The notes beneath the pieces were generated by a model, which searched no databases, was not told the origin of the DNA, and worked only from the letters and a program-made list of their open reading frames with translations. Positions 1-7,578 of a DNA stretch of 64,000 nt are shown piece after piece. The number at the start of each line of letters is the position of its first letter. The stretch's first letter is position 1. Origin of the DNA: Acetobacteraceae bacterium (lineage in GTDB: Bacteria; Pseudomonadota; Alphaproteobacteria; Acetobacterales; Acetobacteraceae). The stretch spans positions 109,735 to 173,734 of the forward strand of contig JAIXWG010000066.1 in NCBI GenBank assembly GCA_027482245.1. Reading direction: 5' to 3'. Both the position numbers and the translations under genes were made by a program.

Positions 1-112
1 GCTGGAGCGGGCGGCGGTGGCGCGCGCGGGCCGCGATTCGGTGCTGGCCCGGCACACCACGGCGGCGATGCAGGCCGCGACCATCGGCGTCTACCGGGAA
101 TTGCTGCCATGA
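1..112 (+). CDS. C-terminal end of a probable glycosyltransferase (partial)
   Basis: The last 36 codons of a gene that begins left of the window are read in frame 2 and end at TGA 110-112. The tail is Ala/Arg-rich and ends in VYRELLP, which resembles the C-terminal helix of family-4 glycosyltransferases, but too little is present for a firm family call. Its stop overlaps the next start codon in an ATGA arrangement. That indicates translational coupling with the GT9 glycosyltransferase downstream and supports a shared role in cell-surface glycan or LPS-core assembly. Confidence 0.45.
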   Translation, partial: LERAAVARAGRDSVLARHTTAAMQAATIGVYRELLP

Positions 113-1026
113 CGGCGCCCGTCCTGGTCATCCGCCTCGGCGCGCTCGGCGATTTCGTGCAGTCCTTCGGCCCCTTCGCCGCCATCCGCGCGCATCACCC
201 GGACCGGCGCATCGTGCTGCTGACGACACCGCCCTTCGCCCCGCTCGCCCGCCGCAGCCCCTGGTTCGACGAGGTGTGGGAGGATGGGCGTCCCGCCTGG
301 ACCGACATCCCGGCCGTGCTGCGCCTGGCGCGCCGGCTGCGGGCGGAGGGCTTCGACTGGGTCTATGACCTGCAGACCTCCGGCCGATCCTCCCGCTACC
401 GGCTGATGGTGGGGCTCGGCGCCAACTGGTCCGGCACCGCCTGGGGCGCGTCCCACCCCCACGCCAATCCGCGCCGCACCGTCATGCACACGCTGGAACG
501 CCAGCGGGACCAGCTGGAGTTGGCGGGCATCCACCACTTCCCGGCACCCGCGCTCGATTGGCTGGATGCGGACCTCTCCGGTTTCGCGCTGCCGCCGCGC
601 TTCGCGCTGCTGGTGCCGGGCGCGTCGCCCCATCGCCCCGGCAAGCGCTGGCCGGTGGCGGGCTTCGCCGCCTTCGCCGCGGGCTGCGGGCTGCCCTGCG
701 TGGTGCTGGGCGGGAAGGGGGAGGCGGAGCTGGCTTCCGGGATCACCCGCGCCGCGCCCGGCACCATCGACCTGGCCGGCCGCACCAGCATCCCGCAGGT
801 CGCGGCGCTGGCGCGACGGGCGAGCTTCGCGCTCGGCAACGACACCGGCCCCACCCACCTGATCGCCGCCGCCGGCTGCCCGACGCTGGCGCTGTTCGGG
901 GATGAGAGCGACCCGGCCCTCTGCGCGCCGCGCGGCCCCGCGGTCGCGGTGCTGCGCCACGCGCCCCTATCCGCCCTGGGGGTGGAGGATGTGCGCGCGG
1001 CCATGGCGGGGCTGGTACCGCGCTGA
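109..1026 (+). CDS. Glycosyltransferase family 9 (heptosyltransferase-like)
   Basis: A 305-aa cytosolic protein of the GT9 (ADP-heptose:LPS heptosyltransferase) family. These GT-B enzymes add a sugar from a nucleotide donor to the LPS inner core. The N-terminal motif IRLGALGDFVQSF (about residues 8-20) is the glycine-rich acceptor-side loop. VPGASPHRPGKRWP (about 168-181) and GNDTGPTHLIAAAG (about 243-256) are the donor-site motifs that define the family. Start ATG 109 overlaps the previous stop by 4 nt. The length is slightly below that of classical WaaC/WaaF (about 320-350 aa), and the actual donor sugar cannot be read from sequence. Confidence 0.85.
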   Translation: MTAPVLVIRLGALGDFVQSFGPFAAIRAHHPDRRIVLLTTPPFAPLARRSPWFDEVWEDGRPAWTDIPAVLRLARRLRAEGFDWVYDLQTSGRSSRYRLMVGLGANWSGTAWGASHPHANPRRTVMHTLERQRDQLELAGIHHFPAPALDWLDADLSGFALPPRFALLVPGASPHRPGKRWPVAGFAAFAAGCGLPCVVLGGKGEAELASGITRAAPGTIDLAGRTSIPQVAALARRASFALGNDTGPTHLIAAAGCPTLALFGDESDPALCAPRGPAVAVLRHAPLSALGVEDVRAAMAGLVPR

Positions 1027-1038
1027 ACCGCCCTGGCG

Positions 1039-2661
1039 CTACGCTGCGGCGACGCCTGCCTGCGTCCAGTTCCGCAGCGCCTCCTTCTCCGCCTCGCTGA
1101 GCGGCTCCTCCACCGCGCGCACGGCCGCGACCAGCGTGGCGTAGAGCCGGCGGGCATGCTGCGCCGCGGCGTCCGGCGCGGGCGCCTCGTTCAGCTTGGC
1201 GAAGCCGCGCATCAGCCAGCGCAGGATGGCCGTCACCTCCCGCGCGGAGACGTGCAGCCCCTGGCCGGCGCCCTCCGCCGCGATGGCGGCGGCGGCGGCG
1301 GGCAGGTCCGGCAGGTCGAGCGGCTGGCGGGCGGTGATGGCGTTCAGCACGAAGCCGATCTCCGCCGGCGTGAAGGCCGGCAGGTCCTGCGCCAGGCCCT
1401 TCAGGTCGCGCGATCCCCAGAGCAGGTCGCGCACCAGCAGCGCGGCCTCCGCCATCAGCGCTTCGCGGCTCGGCGGCTCCGGCTCCGGCTCCGGCTCTGG
1501 TTCCGGCGCGGGTTCGGGCACCGCCACGGGTTCCGGCTCCGGCACGGATGGCTCGGGCGGCGGCGGTTCGGCGGCCACGGCGGGCGCCGCCGGCACCGGG
1601 GATGGCACGGCCTCGGCCACCGGCTCCGCCGCCTCCTCCGGTACGCTCGGCGTCTCGGCCGGCAGGCCGGGCTGGTCCTCCACCCCCGGCGGCAGGTCGC
1701 CGGGCGGCGGGCCGCGTTCGGGGTCGAAGACCCAGCGGCGGGATGGCGGGCCCGTCATCAGCAGGCGCGGGTCGCGCGCCTCCTCGATCAGCGCGCCGAG
1801 CGTGCCGGCGCCGGCATAGTTGGTGGTCTTCAGCAGGGGCAGGGACCGGCCGATCTGGCTGCCCACCTCCGTCATGCGCAGCGCGCCGGAGGGGCTGCGG
1901 GCCAGCGCTTCCCGCAGCCAGGCCACGGCGCCGGCGCGCAGCGCGGGCAGGTCCGGCCCGCGCGCCACCGGCGGGGCTTCGGCCCGCACGGGCTCCGGGC
2001 GCTGGTAGTCCGGCCGCGGCGGCGGTTCGGGCCGCGGCGGCGCCTGCTCCACCTGCGCGATGGCGACATTGCCCATGCCGTCATGGGCGAAGTCGTCCAG
2101 CCCGACCACGATGTCGGCCGCCGCCAGGTAGGCGCGCTTGGCCGTGTTCTGCGCCAGGATGGTGATGCGCCGGTCATGCGCGCGCAGCCGCGCCAGCGCC
2201 GGCAGGAAGTCGCTGTCGCCGGACAGGATGACGAACTCGTCGAAGACCGTCTTGTGGTCCAGCGCATCCCGGATATCGAGCGCCATCTTCATGTCGGCGC
2301 TGTTCTTCAGGTAGGCGACCGGCGGGCAGTCAACGATGTCGAAGCCCGCCTGCACGAAGGCGGCGCGGAATTCCCCGAAATAGGTCCGGTTCCGCAGGTC
2401 CCGCTGCTGGCGGTAGCGCGCGACGGCGCGGCCCATCTGGAAGTCGAAATAGCCGCCGGGATTGAGGTAGCAGCGCCGGATCAGCGTGCGCCGCGTGGTG
2501 GGCGCCCCGCCCTCCTCACGCCCCTCCAGCCAGGCCAGCCAGGCATCCGGCCGTTCCCCGAAGGCATAGGCCGCCCGTTCATCCCACCGCAGCAACGCCA
2601 TGAAGACATTATCGAAATCAACATACAGCGCCGCCCGCGGCGGCTTCTCGGCTTCAGCCAT
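1039..2661 (-). CDS. NYN-domain / OST-HTH (LOTUS) protein, LabA-like
   Basis: About 540 aa. The N-terminal NYN (PIN-like nuclease) domain has YVDFDN near residue 15 and SGDSDF near 147, the acidic residues expected to bind the catalytic metal, followed by the usual ILAQNT strand. An OST-HTH/LOTUS-like domain at about 238-318 is predicted to bind RNA. A Pro/Glu-rich linker (about 335-415, with PEPEPEPE repeats) leads to a C-terminal helical region that I do not recognise. ATG 2661 is preferred because GGAG lies upstream and the protein then begins just before the NYN fold; GTG 2682 is an in-frame alternative. The gene is divergent from thrS. Likely function is RNA processing or decay; the substrate is unknown. 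Confidence 0.8.
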   Translation of the reverse strand: MAEAEKPPRAALYVDFDNVFMALLRWDERAAYAFGERPDAWLAWLEGREEGGAPTTRRTLIRRCYLNPGGYFDFQMGRAVARYRQQRDLRNRTYFGEFRAAFVQAGFDIVDCPPVAYLKNSADMKMALDIRDALDHKTVFDEFVILSGDSDFLPALARLRAHDRRITILAQNTAKRAYLAAADIVVGLDDFAHDGMGNVAIAQVEQAPPRPEPPPRPDYQRPEPVRAEAPPVARGPDLPALRAGAVAWLREALARSPSGALRMTEVGSQIGRSLPLLKTTNYAGAGTLGALIEEARDPRLLMTGPPSRRWVFDPERGPPPGDLPPGVEDQPGLPAETPSVPEEAAEPVAEAVPSPVPAAPAVAAEPPPPEPSVPEPEPVAVPEPAPEPEPEPEPEPPSREALMAEAALLVRDLLWGSRDLKGLAQDLPAFTPAEIGFVLNAITARQPLDLPDLPAAAAAIAAEGAGQGLHVSAREVTAILRWLMRGFAKLNEAPAPDAAAQHARRLYATLVAAVRAVEEPLSEAEKEALRNWTQAGVAAA

Positions 2662-2810
2662 GTGAATGTGAGACTCCGTCACTCAGGATAGTGGTGCACC
2701 ATAACCCCAAGTTGAGGGTCGCCTGTAACCCTACCGGTCAACCTTGACGACGGCGTGCCGGGCTGGCCATGGTCCCGCCCCATTTCACGCCAGTGGAGCC
2801 TGCTGCCCTC

Positions 2811-4745
2811 ATGCCCGCGATCACTTTGCCCGACGGTTCCGTCCGCGCTTTCGACGGGCCCGTGACGGGCACGACGATCGCCGCCTCCATCGGCCCGGGC
2901 CTGGCCAAGGCTGCCCTCGCCATGCAGGTGGACGGCAGGCTGCGCGACCTGAGCCACGAGATCGCCGCCGATGCGGCCGTGCGCTTCGTCACCCGGAAGG
3001 ATGCCGAGGCCCTCGACCTCATCCGCCACGACACCGCCCATGTGCTGGCGGAGGCGGTGCAGGAGCTGTTTCCCGGCACCCAGGTGACGATCGGCCCCTC
3101 CATCGAGAACGGCTTCTACTACGACTTCTCCCGCAACCAGCCCTTCACGACGGAGGACTTCGCCGCGATCGAGGCGAAGATGCGGGAGATCGTCGGCCGC
3201 AACGCCCCCTTCCGCCGCCAGGAAGTGAGCCGGGAGGACGCCATCGCCCTGTTCGAGGGCAAGGGCGAGCGCTTCAAGGTGGAGCTGATCCGGGACCTGC
3301 CTGAATCGGAGACCATCAGCCTCTACAGCCAGGGGGACTGGGTCGACCTCTGCCGCGGCCCGCATATGCGCGGCACCGGCGATGTCGGCACCGCCTTCAA
3401 GCTGATGAAGGTGGCCGGCGCCTATTGGCGCGGTGACCACCGCAACCCCGTGCTCTCCCGCATCTACGGCACCGCCTGGCGCGACCAGAAGGAGCTGGAC
3501 GCCTACCTGCTGCAGCTGGAGGAAGCGGAGAAGCGCGACCACCGCCGCATCGGGCGGGAGATGAACCTGTTCCACCTGCAGGAGGAAGCGACCGGCAGCG
3601 TCTTCTGGCACCCCAAAGGCTGGAAGCTCTACCGCACGGTCGAGGACTACATGCGCCGGCGGCTGGATGACGGCGAGTACCAGGAGGTGAAGACCCCCCA
3701 GGTGCTGGACCGCAGGCTGTGGGAACGCTCCGGCCACTGGGACAACTACCGGAAGAACATGTTCATGGCGACGGTGGAGGACCAGGACGAGGCGCATCGC
3801 CTCCTGGCCCTCAAGCCCATGAACTGCCCCTGCCATGTGCTGATCTTCAACCAGGGCATCCGCAGCTATCGCGAACTGCCGCTGCGCATGGCGGAATTCG
3901 GCGCCTGCCACCGGTACGAACCCTCCGGCGCGCTGCACGGCATCATGCGCGTGCGCGCCTTCACGCAGGACGATGCGCACATCTTCTGCGAGGAACACCA
4001 GATCGCGGATGAGGCGGTTCGCTTCACCGCGCTGCTGTCCCGCATCTACAAGGATCTGGGCTTCGAGAGCTTCCGCGTGAAGTTCAGCGACCGCCCCGAT
4101 CAGCGCGCCGGCGATGACGGCATCTGGGACCGGGCGGAGGGCGCGCTGCACGAGGCCTGCCGCAAGGCCGGCGTGGATTACGAGATGAACCCGGGAGAGG
4201 GCGCCTTCTACGGCCCGAAGCTGGAATTCGTCCTCCGCGACGCCATCGGCCGCGATTGGCAATGCGGCACCTTCCAGGTGGATTTCGTGCTGCCGGAGCG
4301 GCTGGACGCGGAATACGTGGCGGAGGACGGGTCGCGGAAGCGCCCTGTGATGCTGCACCGTGCCATCCTGGGAAGCTTCGAACGCTTCCTCGGCATCCTG
4401 ATCGAACAGCATGCCGGGCGCTTCCCGCTCTGGCTCGCGCCTGTGCAGGTGGTGGTGGCGACTATCGTGGACGATGCCGCCCCCTTCGCGAAGGAAGCGG
4501 CGGAAGCGCTGCGCAAGGCGGGGCTGCGCGTGGACCTGGACCTGCGGAACGAGAAGATCAACCGCAAGGTGCCGGACCACATCGCCCAGCGCGTGCCCGT
4601 GCTGGCCGTGGTCGGGCGGCGGGAGGCGGAGGAGGGCAAGCTGGTGCTCCGCCGCCTGCCGGGGCGGGACCAGGTGGAGTTGCCGCTTGCGGAGGCGGTC
4701 GCGACCCTGGCGGCGGAAGCGACACCCCCCGATATCCGCGGCTGA
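2811..4745 (+). CDS. thrS: Threonyl-tRNA synthetase
   Basis: A 644-aa class II aminoacyl-tRNA synthetase that charges tRNA-Thr in the cytosol. Domain order is: TGS (1-60, starting MPAITLPDGS), editing domain (HDTAH at 73-77; CRGPH at 181-185), catalytic core with Zn ligand Cys339 (MNCPCH) and class II motif 2 around residues 368-390, motif 3 (RAILGSFERF), and the C-terminal anticodon-binding domain. ATG 2811 is chosen because the TGS fold begins there. ATG 2769 is in frame but would add 14 residues not typical of the family. The gene is followed by infC, a conserved pairing in many bacteria. Confidence 0.96.
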   Translation: MPAITLPDGSVRAFDGPVTGTTIAASIGPGLAKAALAMQVDGRLRDLSHEIAADAAVRFVTRKDAEALDLIRHDTAHVLAEAVQELFPGTQVTIGPSIENGFYYDFSRNQPFTTEDFAAIEAKMREIVGRNAPFRRQEVSREDAIALFEGKGERFKVELIRDLPESETISLYSQGDWVDLCRGPHMRGTGDVGTAFKLMKVAGAYWRGDHRNPVLSRIYGTAWRDQKELDAYLLQLEEAEKRDHRRIGREMNLFHLQEEATGSVFWHPKGWKLYRTVEDYMRRRLDDGEYQEVKTPQVLDRRLWERSGHWDNYRKNMFMATVEDQDEAHRLLALKPMNCPCHVLIFNQGIRSYRELPLRMAEFGACHRYEPSGALHGIMRVRAFTQDDAHIFCEEHQIADEAVRFTALLSRIYKDLGFESFRVKFSDRPDQRAGDDGIWDRAEGALHEACRKAGVDYEMNPGEGAFYGPKLEFVLRDAIGRDWQCGTFQVDFVLPERLDAEYVAEDGSRKRPVMLHRAILGSFERFLGILIEQHAGRFPLWLAPVQVVVATIVDDAAPFAKEAAEALRKAGLRVDLDLRNEKINRKVPDHIAQRVPVLAVVGRREAEEGKLVLRRLPGRDQVELPLAEAVATLAAEATPPDIRG

Positions 4746-4764
4746 GCGGCTTTTTTCGCGCCCG

Positions 4765-4795
4765 GCAAGCCCTGCCCATTAAGGCAGCGGCTTGC
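4765..4795 (+). promoter_or_regulatory. Stem-loop in the infC leader
   Basis: GCAAGCCCTGCC and GGCAGCGGCTTGC form a 12-bp stem with one bulged C and a 6-nt CATTAA loop. It lies between thrS and infC, about 65 nt upstream of the infC start. No T-run follows, so it is not a simple terminator. A T6 run (4751-4756) sits just upstream, after the thrS stop. It could be a processing site or a translational control element for infC; that role is inference. Confidence 0.45.
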
Positions 4796-4845
4796 ACCGG
4801 GGCCGCCCACTCGCCATAACAATGAGTCACTAGACTTGAACAGCG

Positions 4846-4861
4846 ACAGGAGAGCGCCATA
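4846..4861 (+). promoter_or_regulatory. infC: Shine-Dalgarno and non-canonical ATA start of infC
   Basis: AGGAG (4848-4852) is spaced 6 nt from ATA 4859-4861, which is in frame with infC. The first ATG (4874) is five codons downstream and 21 nt from the SD, too far for normal initiation. AUU, AUC or AUA initiation is the known basis of IF3 autoregulation, in which IF3 rejects its own abnormal start codon, so this start is preferred. Confidence 0.7.
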
Positions 4862-5398
4862 GCCCGTGGTCCAATGCCCGCCCAGATGCCGACGAGAGAC
4901 GGCCCGCGGGTCAATGAGGATATCCGAGTCCCCCAGGTCCGCCTGATCGACCAGGATGGGGAGATGATCGGCGTGATGTCGGCGCGCGAGGCGCTTCTGC
5001 GCGCCTATGACGTGGGCCTCGACCTGCTCGAGATCAGCCCCAACGCCATCCCGCCGGTCTGCAAGATCCTCGACTACGGCAAGTACAAGTACGAGCAGCA
5101 GAAGAAGGCCAACGAGGCGCGCAAGCGCCAGAAGGTCGTCGAGCTGAAGGAAATCAAGGTCCGTCCGAACATCGACGACCACGATTACGGCGTGAAGATG
5201 CGCCAGATGAAGGACTTCATCGGCGAGGGTGACAAGGTGAAGGTCACGCTCCGCTTCCGCGGCCGCGAGATGGCGCACCAGGACCTCGGCCTGAAGGTGC
5301 TGGACCGGATCCGCACGGAACTGGCGGAGACGACCAAGGTCGAACAGATGCCGCGGCTCGAGAACCGGCAGATGATCATGGTCCTGGCGCCGAAGTAA
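4859..5398 (+). CDS. infC: Translation initiation factor IF-3
   Basis: About 179 aa when read from ATA 4859 (174 aa from ATG 4874). IF3 binds the 30S subunit, prevents premature 50S joining and proofreads the start codon and initiator tRNA. The N-terminal domain (DGPRVNEDI, then LLEISPNAIPPVCKI) is followed by a Lys-rich linker helix (YKYEQQKKANEARKRQK). The C-terminal domain has KITLRFRGREMAH-like residues and ends RQMIMVLAPK. The rare start codon implies autogenous control. A perfect hairpin follows the stop. Confidence 0.95.
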   Translation: MARGPMPAQMPTRDGPRVNEDIRVPQVRLIDQDGEMIGVMSAREALLRAYDVGLDLLEISPNAIPPVCKILDYGKYKYEQQKKANEARKRQKVVELKEIKVRPNIDDHDYGVKMRQMKDFIGEGDKVKVTLRFRGREMAHQDLGLKVLDRIRTELAETTKVEQMPRLENRQMIMVLAPK

Positions 5399-5422
5399 CC
5401 GGCGCCAACCGGCAATACGGGA

Positions 5423-5460
5423 CAAGGCCCGCGCCAGGAATGGCGCGGGCCTTGCCGTTT
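5423..5460 (+). terminator. Intrinsic terminator after infC (probably bidirectional)
   Basis: A perfect 14-bp stem, CAAGGCCCGCGCCA and its complement, with a GGAA tetraloop (5437-5440), begins 25 nt after the infC stop. The following T-tract is weak (CCGTTTA). It lies between infC and the convergent tctA gene, whose stop is at 5468, so it could serve both strands. Confidence 0.8.
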
Positions 5461-5467
5461 ATGGACC

Positions 5468-6964
5468 CTAATCCGCCTCCATCGCCTGCTCCTTGCTCTT
5501 CCGAAGGCTCGGCAGCAGCATCAGCACCAGCGAGATCGCCGCCAGCGCCAGCAATGTCGCGCTGATCGGGCGTTCGAAGAACACCGTCGCGTCGCCCCGG
5601 CTCAGCAGCATCGCGCGGCGCAGGTGCTCCTCCATCATCGGGCCCAGCACGAAGCCCAGCAGCAGCGGCGCCGGCTCCATCCGGAGCTTGTTGAAGAGGT
5701 AGCCGAGCCCCCCGAAGGCGGCCATCAGGTAGATGTCGAAGACGTTGTTGTTGAGGCTGTAGGACCCGATGCAGCAGAAGATCAGGATGCCGACATAGAG
5801 GAAGCGGTAGGGCACCCGCAGCAGCATCACCCACAGCCCGATCAGCGGCAGGTTGATGACCAGCAGCATCAAATTGCCGACCCACATGGAGGCGATGAGC
5901 CCCCAGAACAGCTCCGGCTGCGCCTCCACCATCCGCGGCCCCGGCTGGATGCCCTGGATGATCAGCGCCCCCGTCATCAGCGCCATGACGGCGTTGGAGG
6001 GGATGCCCAGCGTCAGCAGCGGGATGAAGCTGGATTGCGCGCCGGCATTGTTGGCGGATTCGGGGCCGGCCAGACCCTCGATCGCGCCATGGCCGAACTT
6101 CTCCGGCCGCCGGCTGATCCGCCGCTCCAGCATGTAGGACCCGAAGGCGGAGAGCGAGGCGCCGCCGCCGGGCAGGATGCCGAGCACGGTACCGAGCACG
6201 GTGCCGCGCACGGCGGCGGGCGCGGCATAGCGCCATTCCTCCCGCGTCAGCCACAGCTTGCCGTGCCTGGCGACGATGCCCTTCCGGATCTCCGGATTCT
6301 CCAGGTTCACCATGACTTCCGCGATGCCGAAGAGGCCCATCGCCAGCACGACGAAGTTGATGCCGTCCGACAGTTCCGGGACGCCGAAGGTGAAGCGCTG
6401 CTGGCCGGTCTGCACGTCGGTGCCCACCAGGCCTAGGGTCAGGCCCAGGATCACCATGCCGATGGCCTTGATGATGCCCCCCTGCGCCAGGATGCAGGAG
6501 ACGATGAGGCCGAGCAGCATCAGCGCGAAATAGTCGGGCGGCCCGAAGGACAGCGCGACGGAGGTCAGCAGCGGCCCCGATGCCGCCACCACCACCGTCG
6601 CCACCGTGCCCGCGAAGAAGGACCCCAGCGCGGCCGTGGCCAGCGCCGCGCCCGCCCTCCCTTGCTGGGCCATCTGGTAGCCCTCGATCGCCGTGACGAC
6701 GCTGGAGATCTCGCCCGGCAGGTTCAGCAGGATGGCGGTGGTCGATCCGCCGTACTGCGACCCGTAGTAGATGCCGGACAGCATGATGATGGCGGTCGTC
6801 GCATCTAGCCCGAAGGTCAGCGGCAGGAGCAGGGAGATGGTGGCTGTCGGGCCAAGCCCCGGCAGCACGCCGATCGCCGTGCCGATCATGGCGCCGAGGA
6901 AGGCGAAGGCCAGGTTCTGGAGGCTGAGCGCGACGCTGAAGCCGAGGATGAGGTTGTCGAGCAT
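5468..6964 (-). CDS. tctA: Tripartite tricarboxylate transporter large permease (TctA family)
   Basis: A 498-aa integral inner-membrane protein, the usual size for TctA. Together with a small permease and a periplasmic binding protein, TctA carries carboxylates in by secondary transport. The family signatures are visible: GAMIGTAIGVLPGLGPTATI near residue 24, a GIYYGSQYGGSTTAILLNLPG segment near 65-85, and a second copy of the glycine/proline-rich loop near residue 260 (VLGILPGGGASLSAF). It lies 13 nt after the short tctB-like gene. No binding-protein gene adjoins it, so the substrate cannot be inferred and the receptor must be encoded elsewhere. Confidence 0.93.
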   Translation of the reverse strand: MLDNLILGFSVALSLQNLAFAFLGAMIGTAIGVLPGLGPTATISLLLPLTFGLDATTAIIMLSGIYYGSQYGGSTTAILLNLPGEISSVVTAIEGYQMAQQGRAGAALATAALGSFFAGTVATVVVAASGPLLTSVALSFGPPDYFALMLLGLIVSCILAQGGIIKAIGMVILGLTLGLVGTDVQTGQQRFTFGVPELSDGINFVVLAMGLFGIAEVMVNLENPEIRKGIVARHGKLWLTREEWRYAAPAAVRGTVLGTVLGILPGGGASLSAFGSYMLERRISRRPEKFGHGAIEGLAGPESANNAGAQSSFIPLLTLGIPSNAVMALMTGALIIQGIQPGPRMVEAQPELFWGLIASMWVGNLMLLVINLPLIGLWVMLLRVPYRFLYVGILIFCCIGSYSLNNNVFDIYLMAAFGGLGYLFNKLRMEPAPLLLGFVLGPMMEEHLRRAMLLSRGDATVFFERPISATLLALAAISLVLMLLPSLRKSKEQAMEAD

Positions 6965-6977
6965 GGCGGCGCGGCTC

Positions 6978-7262
6978 CTACAGGATCAGCCAGGCAAGGC
7001 AGCCAAGGCCGCCGGCGATGCCGGCACCGGCCAGCGGCGCCAGGCGGTAGCCCGCCGCCGCATGCAGCAGCGGCACCGCGAGACCGAGGCCCAGCACCGG
7101 CCCGACCAGGTCGATCGCCAGCACGCTGAGCGCGAGGGCGCCGAAGAGCAGGGGTGCCCGGCATTCCGCGGCGATGCCTGGCTTTCGCAGCAGGGCGAGG
7201 AGGTTGCGGGGCGTGAACGGTAGCGCGGCCGCGTGTGGCGGCCAGGGTGGGCGCTTCGGCAT
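6978..7262 (-). CDS. Short TctB-like small permease subunit
   Basis: A 94-aa hydrophobic protein directly upstream of tctA. It has about two to three membrane segments (LLFGALALSVLAIDL; GLGLAVPLLHAAAGY; GAGIAGGLGCLAWLIL), the last matching the usual C-terminal helix of TctB. Typical TctB proteins are about 140-170 aa with four helices, so this one is about one third short at the N-terminus. ATG 7262 has a strong SD (GGAAGG, 8 nt away), so the short form looks real and not mis-started. It is either a naturally reduced or a decayed subunit. Confidence 0.6.
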   Translation of the reverse strand: MPKRPPWPPHAAALPFTPRNLLALLRKPGIAAECRAPLLFGALALSVLAIDLVGPVLGLGLAVPLLHAAAGYRLAPLAGAGIAGGLGCLAWLIL

Positions 7263-7578
7263 GCAGTTTTCCTTCCCGGAGGCGACGGGTGTCGGCCCAA
7301 CCGGGATGGATGTCAGATGACGGGGATGAGAAATCGCGGGAAATTCAGGTAGTTAAGCGCAATAATCGCGTGGCCGCGTCGAATCGCCGGCGGGCTGCGC
7401 ACGCGGCGGCGCTTGACCCCGTGGCCGATCACGCCTAATGGCGCCCCTCGGTCCGCCCTGGACCTGATCGGTCGCCCCGCCTGATGCGGGTCGGCTCCGT
7501 CGCTCCGCGAAGGCTCGCGCAGCGGCGCGATTTCGTTTGGGGCGAGCTCAACGGTTTGGCAAGGAAGTTCCCGCCGCG
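7263..7578. other. Gene-free region upstream of ffh
   Basis: About 316 bp between the divergent tctB-like gene and ffh. I see no convincing coding frame, tRNA or SRP RNA. A small CCCGC-CTGAT-GCGGG hairpin lies near 7477-7491. TTGACC (7414-7419) is a plausible -35 element, but no good -10 is found 16-18 bp away. It should contain the promoters of both flanking operons. Confidence 0.5.

Noticed and set aside
1480..1560. GGCTCC-type tandem repeats suggesting a microsatellite or CRISPR-like array
   Set aside because: They are coding repeats for the Pro/Glu linker of the NYN/LOTUS protein, without spacers.
2679..4580. 633-codon open frame on the minus strand across thrS
   Set aside because: It is antisense to an unmistakable thrS gene, and its composition (His/Val/Leu/Ala runs) is typical of GC-rich shadow frames. 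Similar antisense frames cover most genes here.
7263..7578. Possible SRP 4.5S RNA gene next to ffh
   Set aside because: The conserved GGAAGCAGCC-type tetraloop domain of SRP RNA is not found on either strand.
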